From: an uncultured Clostridia bacterium
Lineage (GTDB): Bacteria; Bacillota; Clostridia; Christensenellales; CAG-314
NCBI GenBank assembly: GCA_934281515.1
Contig: CAKQXG010000089.1
Coordinates: 1-8,441, forward strand
Length of the DNA: 8,441 bases
Reading direction: 5' to 3'
The position numbers and the translations under genes are program-made. Positions within the stretch are counted from its first letter, which is position 1. Every line of letters starts with the position of its first letter. Below the pieces are notes generated by a model. It was not told the origin of the DNA, did not search any database, and saw only the letters and a program-made list of their open reading frames with translations. This document shows, one piece after another, positions 1 through 6,183 of the stretch.

Positions 1-2244
1 CTGCTGTACTACGGCATGCCCAAGCAATGCGGTTTTGTGCCTGTGGTGCTGGCAAACACATTGATAGCCATCGTGCAGGAAATAAAAACCAAACGTACAT
101 TGGATAGACTCAGCCTGATTACCGAACCGAAAGTAAAGGCAGTGCGCAACGGCGTTGAGACGGAAGTTTCTGTCAAAGAAATCGTGCTTGACGACGTACT
201 GCATATCTGCGTAGGCGAGCAGATCTCTGCGGACTGTATCGTTACCGATGGGTTTGTGGAAGTCAACGAATCGATATTGACCGGTGAAAGCGACGCCGTA
301 ACGAAACGTGCAGGCGACACATTGTATGCAGGCAGTTTTGTGGTGTCGGGCAGTTGTACGGCGCAGGTGTCGGCAGTGGGGCGGTATAACTATATCAGCG
401 GACTGACGGGTCGTGCCAAGATGTACCAAAAACCGCGCTCGCAAATGCTTCGGAGCCTTAAACGAATTCTGGTGTTTGTCGCAGTGATAATCGTACCTAT
501 GACGGCGGCATTGTTTGTAATCAACGGCACAAGTAACGGTATCGATTGGAATGCGTTTAACGTGTTTAATCGCAACGACAGTGCACTGCTTGCCACCATC
601 CGCGTGACTAGCGGATCAATCATCAGTATGATACCTGCAGGGCCGTTTCTGTTGACAAGCGTTGCGCTTGCGGCGTCGTTTTTGCGACTGAGTAAGCAAC
701 AAACATTGGCTCAGGAACTGTACTGTATAGAAATGCTCGCTCGCGTCGATACCCTGTGTCTGGACAAAACGGGGACGATTACCGACGGCAGTATGCGCGT
801 GGTGGATACAATTGACTTGCGTGCCCCCAACGCAACGTACACCGTAAGGGAAATCATGGCGTCGATGAACGCCGCGCTGAAAGCCGACAATATGACGGCA
901 AAGGCATTAAAAAAGTATTTTGGCAGTCCCAAAAAAGCCGCGCTTACGGCGGTCGCTACATTGCCGTTCAGCTCGGAAAGGAAAATGTCGGCGGTATCTT
1001 TTCGTAACGCAGGCACGTATATACTGGGCGCGCCGGAGTTTGTACTGCGTTCGCCAAACCAAAGAGTCGCCGACCTTGTGCAGAAGTACGCCGAACAGGG
1101 TTTGCGCGTGCTGTTGCTTGCACACAGCTCGTCGATGGTTTCCGAAGGTCAGGAATTACCTATATTGCGCAGGGCGGTTGCCGTAATCGTGATCGAGGAC
1201 CATATTCGCCCCGACGCAGCCGAAACGATAGAGTGGTTTAAGCGCAACGGCGTGGAAATCAGGATTATCAGCGGTGACAATCCGACGGCAGTCAGCAACA
1301 TCGCGTTGCGCGTCGGTGTGGAAAATGCCGACAGATATATCAGTCTGGAAGGCATGAACGACGATGACGTAGCTCGCGCCGCAACGGAGTATACCGTGTT
1401 CGGACGGGTGTCTCCCGACCAAAAAGCCGTACTTGTGCGTGCTTTGCGTGCTGCAGGCAAAACCGTGGCAATGACAGGCGACGGCGTAAACGACATACTT
1501 GCAATGAAGGAGTCGGATTGCAGTATTTCGCTTGCGGGTGGCAGTGACGCCGCGCGTAAGGTAAGCCACCTTATATTGATGAACGACAGTTTCGCGACGT
1601 TGCCCAAGGTGGTTGCCGAGGGACGGAGGGTAGTCAACAACATACAAAGCGCAACAAGTATGTATTTTATGAAAACGGTTTACGTAATTGTTGTCAATCT
1701 TATGTTGATCGCTTTACATTTCGGGTGGGGTCGTACGTTCGGCACGCCACTGACAAATACCCGCGTGATGTTGCTGGAATGGATAGTGGTGGCATTGCCT
1801 ACAACGCTGTTGGCACTGCAACCAAACGAGAATCTTATCAAGGGCAATTTCCTTGTCAATGTGCTTAAACGGTGTTTACCTGCAAGTTGTACGTTTATTT
1901 GTACGACGGCAATGTTGTACCTTACCAAGGCGCTGACCAATCCGACAATGATATCCGACAACGAACAGTTGAGTACCCTTGTAACCATTGCTTACACATT
2001 CGGCGGCTTGTTTGCGTTGTTCGGCGCATGCATGCCCTTCGATCGTTGGTGGAAAAAGGCAATGTACGCGGTAATATCTGCGCTTGTAGTGCTAGGCGTA
2101 AGTTTGCCCTTTGCAAGAGACTTCTTCGAGTACGTGACCCTGACAAGAGAGCAAATTCTGTTGTTGCTGGTGACAATACTGTCTAGTCCGTTTTTGCTGT
2201 ACTTCTTTACAAAGCTATTTAATATCAGGCGCGGATGTAAGTGA
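1..2244 (+). CDS. Cation-transporting P-type ATPase, CtpE-like (5' end outside window)
   Basis: ATP-driven cation pump of the inner membrane; the 747 visible codons are open from base 1, so the true start lies upstream. An ATG at 16 is internal, because the sequence begins inside transmembrane segment M2 (ANTLIAIVQEIKTKRTLDRL). Counting from base 1, the actuator-domain TGES is residues 94-97, M3 about 155-175, and M4 carries IPAG at 211-214. The phosphorylation motif DKTGT is 255-259 (Asp255 is the phosphorylated residue). The nucleotide domain has SERKMS at 325-330 and LGAPE, and the hinge GDGVND is 493-498. Further hydrophobic segments M5-M10 fill the C-terminus. M4 has PAG in place of the PEG of SERCA-type pumps, and M6 reads LLEWIVVALPTT, as in the CtpE-like group. 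Mycobacterial CtpE has been linked to calcium uptake; the ion here is not determinable. Roughly 60-100 N-terminal residues are probably missing. Family call is firm, substrate is not. Confidence 0.93.
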   Translation: MLYYGMPKQCGFVPVVLANTLIAIVQEIKTKRTLDRLSLITEPKVKAVRNGVETEVSVKEIVLDDVLHICVGEQISADCIVTDGFVEVNESILTGESDAVTKRAGDTLYAGSFVVSGSCTAQVSAVGRYNYISGLTGRAKMYQKPRSQMLRSLKRILVFVAVIIVPMTAALFVINGTSNGIDWNAFNVFNRNDSALLATIRVTSGSIISMIPAGPFLLTSVALAASFLRLSKQQTLAQELYCIEMLARVDTLCLDKTGTITDGSMRVVDTIDLRAPNATYTVREIMASMNAALKADNMTAKALKKYFGSPKKAALTAVATLPFSSERKMSAVSFRNAGTYILGAPEFVLRSPNQRVADLVQKYAEQGLRVLLLAHSSSMVSEGQELPILRRAVAVIVIEDHIRPDAAETIEWFKRNGVEIRIISGDNPTAVSNIALRVGVENADRYISLEGMNDDDVARAATEYTVFGRVSPDQKAVLVRALRAAGKTVAMTGDGVNDILAMKESDCSISLAGGSDAARKVSHLILMNDSFATLPKVVAEGRRVVNNIQSATSMYFMKTVYVIVVNLMLIALHFGWGRTFGTPLTNTRVMLLEWIVVALPTTLLALQPNENLIKGNFLVNVLKRCLPASCTFICTTAMLYLTKALTNPTMISDNEQLSTLVTIAYTFGGLFALFGACMPFDRWWKKAMYAVISALVVLGVSLPFARDFFEYVTLTREQILLLLVTILSSPFLLYFFTKLFNIRRGCK

Positions 2245-2270
2245 CGGATCATACTCTTTTGAAACGTCCA

Positions 2271-2293
2271 TATATGCAAAAACGGTGCATATA
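2271..2293. repeat. Perfect 8-bp inverted repeat after the P-type ATPase gene
   Basis: TATATGCA (2271-2278) and TGCATATA (2286-2293) form a perfect stem with a 7-base loop, 26 bases after the ATPase stop codon. The stem is AT-rich and no T-run follows, so it is not a convincing intrinsic terminator. It could protect the 3' end of the mRNA or be a protein-binding dyad; neither is shown by the sequence. Confidence 0.4.
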
Positions 2294-2311
2294 CCGCTGC
2301 TATGACCGCTC

Positions 2312-2348
2312 ATTCCTTTTTCTCCCAACACTCTTGGAAAAGGGTAAT
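2312..2348. repeat. Imperfect inverted repeat in the leader region of the ABC-F gene
   Basis: The arms ATTCCTTTTTC (2312-2322) and GGAAAAGGGTAAT (2336-2348) can pair over about ten positions with one bulged base, leaving a loop of about 13 bases. It is the middle of three inverted repeats in this 226-base gap. No T-run follows the 3' arm. Function is unknown and chance formation is possible. Confidence 0.28.
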
Positions 2349-2364
2349 GCGAAGAAACTATTTT
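2334..2364 (+). promoter_or_regulatory. Weak candidate promoter for the ABC-F gene
   Basis: TTGGAA (2334-2339) and TATTTT (2359-2364) resemble -35 and -10 boxes, but the 19-base spacing is long and the -10 box is imperfect. Transcription would begin near 2371, giving a leader of about 100 bases that contains the hairpin and upstream ORF at 2401-2460. This is the best pair I could find in the gap, offered with low confidence. Confidence 0.2.
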
Positions 2365-2400
2365 AATGTAAGCGATAATAAGTTAAAGTTTTTGAAAGGA

Positions 2401-2459
2401 TAGGGACGCGGTGAAATGAAAATTTTTAAAAAAGTTTTCCTTTCACCGCCAAATCCCTA
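2401..2459. repeat. Long imperfect hairpin directly upstream of the ABC-F start codon
   Basis: TAGGGA (2401-2406) pairs with TCCCTA (2454-2459). GCGGTGAAA (2408-2416) pairs with TTTCACCGC (2441-2449). After one mismatch, GAAAATTTT (2418-2426) pairs with AAAGTTTTC (2431-2439) with one G-T pair, closing on a 4-base loop. That gives about 24 base pairs with only small interruptions, ending 11 bases before the ABC-F ATG. No T-run follows, so it is not a standard terminator. It resembles the hairpin at 4375-4440 in order and composition of the arms and may belong to the same dispersed repeat family, or act as an RNA switch in the ABC-F leader. Confidence 0.7.
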
Positions 2460-2460
2460 A
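2416..2460 (+). CDS. Possible 14-codon upstream ORF (leader peptide MKIFKKVFLSPPNP)
   Basis: An ATG at 2416 opens a 14-codon frame, MKIFKKVFLSPPNP, that stops at TAA 2458-2460, ten bases before the ABC-F ATG. AAAGGA at 2395-2400 is a possible ribosome binding site but is 15 bases from the ATG, further than ideal. The frame lies entirely within the hairpin at 2401-2459, so translating it would open the hairpin. The ABC-F gene has no Shine-Dalgarno sequence of its own, so re-initiation from this ORF is conceivable. The peptide ends with a Pro-Pro pair followed by Asn-Pro, the kind of sequence that slows ribosomes. Known antibiotic-resistance ABC-F genes (vmlR, msrD type) are controlled by leader peptides. 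It may equally be a chance frame in a repeat element. Confidence 0.25.
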   Translation: MKIFKKVFLSPPNP

Positions 2461-2470
2461 TACAAATATT

Positions 2471-4363
2471 ATGTTACTACAACTAAAATCGGCGGAATTC
2501 AGGTACGCCGACACAACTATATTTCATGATGTTGACCTGGATGTCAACGAAGGCGACAGCATCGGGCTTGTCGGCGCAAACGGCGCGGGAAAAAGTACAT
2601 TGCTGTCCTGCATCACCGGCGAACAGGAATTGTTCAGCGGACAGATTTACCGCAAAAACGGTCTTACGTGGGGCGAATTGAAACAGAATTGCGACTTCAC
2701 TTCGACCAACACTCTGTTTGACGAATTGATGACGGTTTTTGCACCGCAACATCGCCTGCTGTCGCAGATTAACGACGTTGCGACGCAGCTTGCCACGCTT
2801 GATTACAACAGCGACGAGTACAGCAGGCTGTCGGACAAATATCACAGACTGACGGTGGAGGCAGACGTTACCGAAGCTTACGACACCGAGCAAAAGACAA
2901 AAACGATTTTGAGCGGCATGGGCATGAGCGAGTTTGCCGACAGAGTTGTCGGTACGCTGTCGGGCGGAGAAAAGACAAAAGCCGCGCTGTGCAAGTTGTT
3001 GCTACTGCGCCCCGAACTGCTGATACTTGACGAGCCGACCAATCACCTTGACTACAAAACGTTGGATTGGTTGGAAAACTACCTGTCGGACAAGAAGTCG
3101 ACCCTGATTGTAGTGTCGCACGACAGATACTTTTTGGACAAACTTTGCACGACGATCTGGGACGTGCAACATGGCGAAGTGACGGCGTACAATGGCAACT
3201 ACACCAAGTACAAACAACTCAAGGCAGAGCGGCGGGAACGTGAGCAACGCGAGTACGATCGCCAGCAAAAGGAAATAGACAAATTACGCGATTATATTGC
3301 GCGTAACAAGGTGCGTGCGAGTACTGCCGACATGGCGCACTCTCGCGAGCGTATGCTGGAACGCATGGATGTAGTGGACGCGCCGCGCGCCGACGAACAA
3401 CCGCCGCGGTTTAAGTTCGAGTACACGTCCGAACCGTCGGAGTTTCCGTTGACGGTCAAGGATTTGTCAGTTGCATTTGGGGATAAACAGGTGCTGTCGC
3501 ACTTGGATATGCAGGTGCGCCGTGGACAAAAAGTTGCGTTGTTAGGTTTAAACGGCACTGGTAAGTCTACGCTTATACGACGTATTGCCGCAGGCAACCC
3601 GGCCGATTACGGACACGTTATCTTTGGCAAAAACGTGCGCATGGGCTACTACGATCAGGAAAACCTCAATCTTAACGGTAAGTTGCGCGTGCTTGACCAA
3701 TTGTGGTTTGACAACACACGCATGAGCCAAACGGATATCCGCAAGATTTTGGCGCAGGTGACGTTGGGTGCCGACGATGTGTACAAGCTTGTGTCCGAAC
3801 TGTCGGGCGGCGAACGTGCCAAGTTGGGACTTGCTATGATCATGGCAAAGGACAACAACCTGCTACTGCTCGACGAGCCGACCAATCACCTCGATTTGCC
3901 TAGCCGCGAAGCCTTGGAAGAAGCGTTGCGTGCGTATACGGGCACATTGGTCTTTGTGTCGCACGACAGGTATTTTGTCAATGCGCTGTCTACACAGATT
4001 GCCGAGCTTAACGACGGACAAGTGACGTTGTACGACGGCAACTATGACGACTTTGTCGGGCGTGTGTACACCAAGCCTGCCGCAGCCAAGCCTGTTGCTT
4101 CGACAAACGCCACAAACGGTGTGCAAGCCAAGGGCTACCGCAGTGCCAAACAGCGTGCGGCAGAAGTCAACAATGCGCGTAAGGTCAGGGAGCTGGAAGC
4201 CTTGATTACCGAGCTTGAAAGCAAAATCGAGCAACTCAACGCAAGGCTTGTCGATCCGCAAGTTGCGTGCGACTATCGTAAGGTTGCCGAAGTGACCGAA
4301 CAATTAAACGCCGCCACCGAGCAACTGAACCAAGTCATGCAGCAGTGGGAAGATTTGGCATAG
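2471..4363 (+). CDS. ABC-F family ATPase, YdiF/YheS-like (ribosome-associated)
   Basis: Soluble protein of 630 residues with two ATP-binding domains and no membrane segment, the hallmark of ABC-F proteins, which bind the ribosomal E site and act on translation or antibiotic protection. Domain 1: Walker A GANGAGKS 35-42, signature LSGGE 163-167, Walker B ending Asp187-Glu188, then PTNHLD. A charged helical linker follows at about 248-300 (the P-site tRNA interaction arm). Domain 2: Walker A GLNGTGKS 359-366, signature LSGGE 444-448, Asp468-Glu469, again PTNHLD. A flexible Ala/Thr/Asn-rich stretch (about 532-562) leads to a C-terminal coiled coil (about 563-630) as in Uup, YdiF and YheS. All catalytic residues are present, so it should be active. 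The start fits the family length but has no Shine-Dalgarno sequence. Role as housekeeping translation factor rather than resistance determinant is inferred from the general context. Confidence 0.95.
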   Translation: MLLQLKSAEFRYADTTIFHDVDLDVNEGDSIGLVGANGAGKSTLLSCITGEQELFSGQIYRKNGLTWGELKQNCDFTSTNTLFDELMTVFAPQHRLLSQINDVATQLATLDYNSDEYSRLSDKYHRLTVEADVTEAYDTEQKTKTILSGMGMSEFADRVVGTLSGGEKTKAALCKLLLLRPELLILDEPTNHLDYKTLDWLENYLSDKKSTLIVVSHDRYFLDKLCTTIWDVQHGEVTAYNGNYTKYKQLKAERREREQREYDRQQKEIDKLRDYIARNKVRASTADMAHSRERMLERMDVVDAPRADEQPPRFKFEYTSEPSEFPLTVKDLSVAFGDKQVLSHLDMQVRRGQKVALLGLNGTGKSTLIRRIAAGNPADYGHVIFGKNVRMGYYDQENLNLNGKLRVLDQLWFDNTRMSQTDIRKILAQVTLGADDVYKLVSELSGGERAKLGLAMIMAKDNNLLLLDEPTNHLDLPSREALEEALRAYTGTLVFVSHDRYFVNALSTQIAELNDGQVTLYDGNYDDFVGRVYTKPAAAKPVASTNATNGVQAKGYRSAKQRAAEVNNARKVRELEALITELESKIEQLNARLVDPQVACDYRKVAEVTEQLNAATEQLNQVMQQWEDLA

Positions 4364-4374
4364 ATTTTTCTTTT

Positions 4375-4440
4375 AAGGTTTTGTGGGAAAAACCTTTTTA
4401 GGCAAAAAGCGTTTTTCCCACTCCCTTTTCCCAAAACCTT
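4375..4440. repeat. Long nested hairpin after the ABC-F gene
   Basis: The outer stem is AAGGTTTTG (4375-4383) with CAAAACCTT (4432-4440). The middle stem is GTGGGAAAAAC (4383-4393) with GTTTTTCCCAC (4411-4421), and the inner stem is CTTTTT (4394-4399) with AAAAAG (4404-4409) around the loop AGGC. A 10-base bulge (4422-4431) interrupts only the 3' side. The element starts 12 bases after the ABC-F stop codon. The inner stem is followed by CGTTTTT, so it may work as a transcription terminator, but the final arm has no T-run. It may also be a copy of a dispersed palindromic repeat, see the similar element at 2401-2459. Confidence 0.75.
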
Positions 4441-4443
4441 GAG

Positions 4444-4472
4444 TAGACATGAACTACGCATAATGTTATCTA
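4444..4472 (+). promoter_or_regulatory. Candidate promoter for the dehydrogenase-hydrolase pair
   Basis: TAGACA (4444-4449, five of six matches to TTGACA) is 17 bases from TATCTA (4467-4472), which is a weak -10 box but is preceded by TG at the extended -10 position (4464-4465). The predicted transcription start is about 4479, only a few bases before the ATG at 4483. That would leave almost no leader and would explain the absence of a Shine-Dalgarno sequence. Confidence 0.35.
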
Positions 4473-4482
4473 AACAAACTTT

Positions 4483-5190
4483 ATGAAAAAAATTGTGCTA
4501 ATAACCGGTGGCTCGCGCGGTATCGGCGCAGCCACGGTACGACAATTCAATCAACACGGATACACGGTACTGTTTGCGTACAACAACTCGGCACTGGCGG
4601 CAAAGCAACTTACCGACGAGCTTAACGCCAACGGCGGTGATGTCCATGCATTGCACTGCAACCTTGCCAATCCCGACGAAATCGACGGTATGTTTGAAAC
4701 AATTGCAACTTATTACAAACATATCGACGTGCTGGTCAACAATGCCGGTGTTTCCGTCACCGGGTTAATGCAGGATTTGTCTGTCGCAACGTTCGACAAC
4801 CTGTGGGCAGTCAATGCTCGTGCGCCTTACCTGTGTTGCAAGGCGGCGTTGTCGTTGCTTGCATTGTCGAACAGTCCGTCGGTGGTCAATGTGTCCTCTG
4901 TCTGGGGGCTACACGGCGCGTCGTGCGAGACGGCTTACGGCATGACCAAACACGCCGTAGTGGGTCTTACGCGTAGTCTTGCCGAGGAGTGGTCGGGGCG
5001 CGGTATTGCCGTCAATTGCGTGTGCCCGCCCATTGTCGACACAGACATGTGCGCGCACCTGTCCGACGACGATAAACAAGCTTTTTGCAGCGAAAACAAC
5101 TGCCGCGTATACACCGCCGAGCAGGTTGCCGAAGATATTTTCCGTCTTGCCACGAGTGGCGAAACGGGCGTAATAAAGGAGGAAAAGTAA
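4483..5190 (+). CDS. Short-chain dehydrogenase/reductase, FabG-like; candidate EF-P 5-aminopentanone reductase
   Basis: NAD(P)-dependent oxidoreductase of 235 residues with a Rossmann fold. Seen: cofactor motif TGGSRGIG at 8-15, NNAG at 86-89, and the catalytic tetrad Asn111, Ser139, Tyr152 and Lys156. The Ser139 region reads SSVWGLHGASCE (138-149). From memory, a Trp-Gly followed by Gly-Ala-Ser-Cys-Glu here is typical of clostridial reductases annotated as YmfI-like EF-P 5-aminopentanone reductases, which finish the 5-aminopentanol modification of elongation factor P; 3-oxoacyl-ACP reductase is the alternative. The C-terminus ends at TGVIKEEK and lacks the usual V-D-G-G tail. Its last codons (ATA AAG GAG GAA AAG) encode the ribosome binding site of the next gene, and its TAA shares one base with that gene's ATG. 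The start fits the family but has no Shine-Dalgarno sequence. SDR membership is certain, substrate is not. Confidence 0.93.
   Translation: MKKIVLITGGSRGIGAATVRQFNQHGYTVLFAYNNSALAAKQLTDELNANGGDVHALHCNLANPDEIDGMFETIATYYKHIDVLVNNAGVSVTGLMQDLSVATFDNLWAVNARAPYLCCKAALSLLALSNSPSVVNVSSVWGLHGASCETAYGMTKHAVVGLTRSLAEEWSGRGIAVNCVCPPIVDTDMCAHLSDDDKQAFCSENNCRVYTAEQVAEDIFRLATSGETGVIKEEK
5175..5182 (+). promoter_or_regulatory. Strong ribosome binding site inside the end of the dehydrogenase gene
   Basis: AAAGGAGG lies seven bases before the ATG at 5190 and within the last codons of the upstream gene. It fixes the hydrolase start at 5190 rather than an in-frame ATG at 5085 that would put 35 non-family residues before the membrane anchor. 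Confidence 0.85.
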
Positions 5191-6149
5191 TGGCTTGGTA
5201 CTGGATACTGCTCATCGTTGTGGGCGCAATTGTGGTGTTGTACACCGTTTTGTGCGTCGTAGTAGGGCGCAAAGTGTTGCACCTTGCGGCTACGCCTGTG
5301 GCGCATACCATAGAAGAAGCGCGCGCACAACAAATTGCACAGGAAGGTTGGGACTTCGACGAGTACGACAACGTTTGGCAAAAAGAACCTTTTGAAGTGG
5401 ACTGCGTTCACGGCAAGGTGCGCGGTGAGTTTGTGCACAATCCTGCCAACGACAGCCGCGCCGTCAAGCGTGTGGCGGTTGTGTGCCACGGACATACATG
5501 GAACCGCATCAACTCTGTCAAGTACGGCAAGATTTTTTACGACGCGGGCTACGATCTTGTGCTGTACGACCATGCGTACTTCGGACTTAGCGACGGCAAC
5601 TTTACAACGCTCGGTTTTTACGAACGGCACGATCTCAACACAGTGCTCAATCTTGTACGCGCACGCTACGGCAACGACGCTTTTGTGGTGTTGCACGGCG
5701 AGAGTATGGGGGCGGCGACGGTACTTGGCGAACTCGGTCTCCGCGACGACATCGGCGCAGTTGTTGCAGACTGTCCTTTTAGCGACACCATGGCTTACTA
5801 TCGCGAGATTTGTCTCGAGTTTACCCATTTTCCAGGCTTCCCCGTGGTGGATTTTGCCAATATGATGAGCAAACGCATGTACGGCTACGACTTTACCAAG
5901 TACAAACCAATCGACTACGTTGCGGCAAGCGGCACTCCCGTATGTTTTATTCACGGCAAGGCAGACAAGTTTATTTATCCGCATCATAGCGAAGACATGT
6001 ACAAGGTTTGTCGTAATCCGCTGTCGGAGCTTCACCTTGTCGACGGCGCGGCGCATGCACGCAGTTATCTCACCGACCCGATTGCATACAAACAAATAGT
6101 TACGCAATTTCTGTCAAAGGTGGAACAATCGGTTGAAAAATCCGCCTGA
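5190..6149 (+). CDS. Membrane-anchored alpha/beta-hydrolase, YqkD-like
   Basis: Serine hydrolase of 319 residues with unknown substrate. A single hydrophobic segment at about 3-26 (WYWILLIVVGAIVVLYTVLC) is followed by Arg-Lys and has no cleavage site, so it should be an anchor, not a signal peptide. The catalytic domain has the oxyanion region VCHGHTWNR, nucleophile motif GESMG with Ser172 (170-174), acid Asp259 in HGKADKF, and base His289 in GAAHARSY. DCPFSD after the nucleophile strand and the overall order match Bacillus YqkD-type hydrolases of the S9/BAAT-like group. The positive residues after the anchor would by the positive-inside rule put the domain in the cytoplasm, but this is a weak prediction. 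Start at 5190 is supported by the AAAGGAGG site and by the overlap with the upstream stop codon (TAATG), implying coupled translation with the dehydrogenase. Peptidase, esterase or lipid-acting roles are all possible. Confidence 0.92.
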   Translation: MAWYWILLIVVGAIVVLYTVLCVVVGRKVLHLAATPVAHTIEEARAQQIAQEGWDFDEYDNVWQKEPFEVDCVHGKVRGEFVHNPANDSRAVKRVAVVCHGHTWNRINSVKYGKIFYDAGYDLVLYDHAYFGLSDGNFTTLGFYERHDLNTVLNLVRARYGNDAFVVLHGESMGAATVLGELGLRDDIGAVVADCPFSDTMAYYREICLEFTHFPGFPVVDFANMMSKRMYGYDFTKYKPIDYVAASGTPVCFIHGKADKFIYPHHSEDMYKVCRNPLSELHLVDGAAHARSYLTDPIAYKQIVTQFLSKVEQSVEKSA

Positions 6150-6161
6150 CCGTGGTACAAT
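6133..6161 (+). promoter_or_regulatory. Promoter of the M3 peptidase gene
   Basis: TTGAAA (6133-6138) and TACAAT (6156-6161) are each five of six to the sigma-A consensus at the optimal 17-base spacing, with TG at 6153-6154 giving an extended -10 element. The -35 box is inside the last codons of the hydrolase gene. Transcription would start near 6168, leaving a leader of about 55 bases. This is the best promoter-like sequence in the window. Confidence 0.6.
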
Positions 6162-6183
6162 ACAATAGTTAATACAAGTAAAT

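Noticed and set aside
3029..3891. 20-base exact direct repeat (GACGAGCCGACCAATCACCT at 3029-3048 and 3872-3891)
   Set aside because: It encodes DEPTNHL in both ATPase domains of the ABC-F protein; explained by the ancient domain duplication and strong codon preference.
4383..4442. 19-codon GTG-started frame (MGKTFLGKKRFSHSLFPKP) in the post-ABC-F hairpin
   Set aside because: No ribosome binding site and a rare start codon. Its resemblance in pattern to the 2416-2460 peptide is better explained by shared palindromic repeat sequence, which also weakens the case for that peptide.
4449..4463. Four-codon ATG frame (MNYA) before the dehydrogenase
   Set aside because: Too short, no ribosome binding site, and overlaps the candidate promoter spacer.
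5085..5189. Upstream in-frame ATG extending the hydrolase by 35 residues
   Set aside because: It would overlap the dehydrogenase coding end and place a charged stretch before the membrane anchor; 5190 has a strong ribosome binding site.
4935..6107. 390-codon open frame on the minus strand opposite the hydrolase gene
   Set aside because: It lies antisense to a complete hydrolase with all catalytic motifs, has no recognisable domain, and its His/Val/Cys-rich composition is what reverse reading of this codon usage gives.
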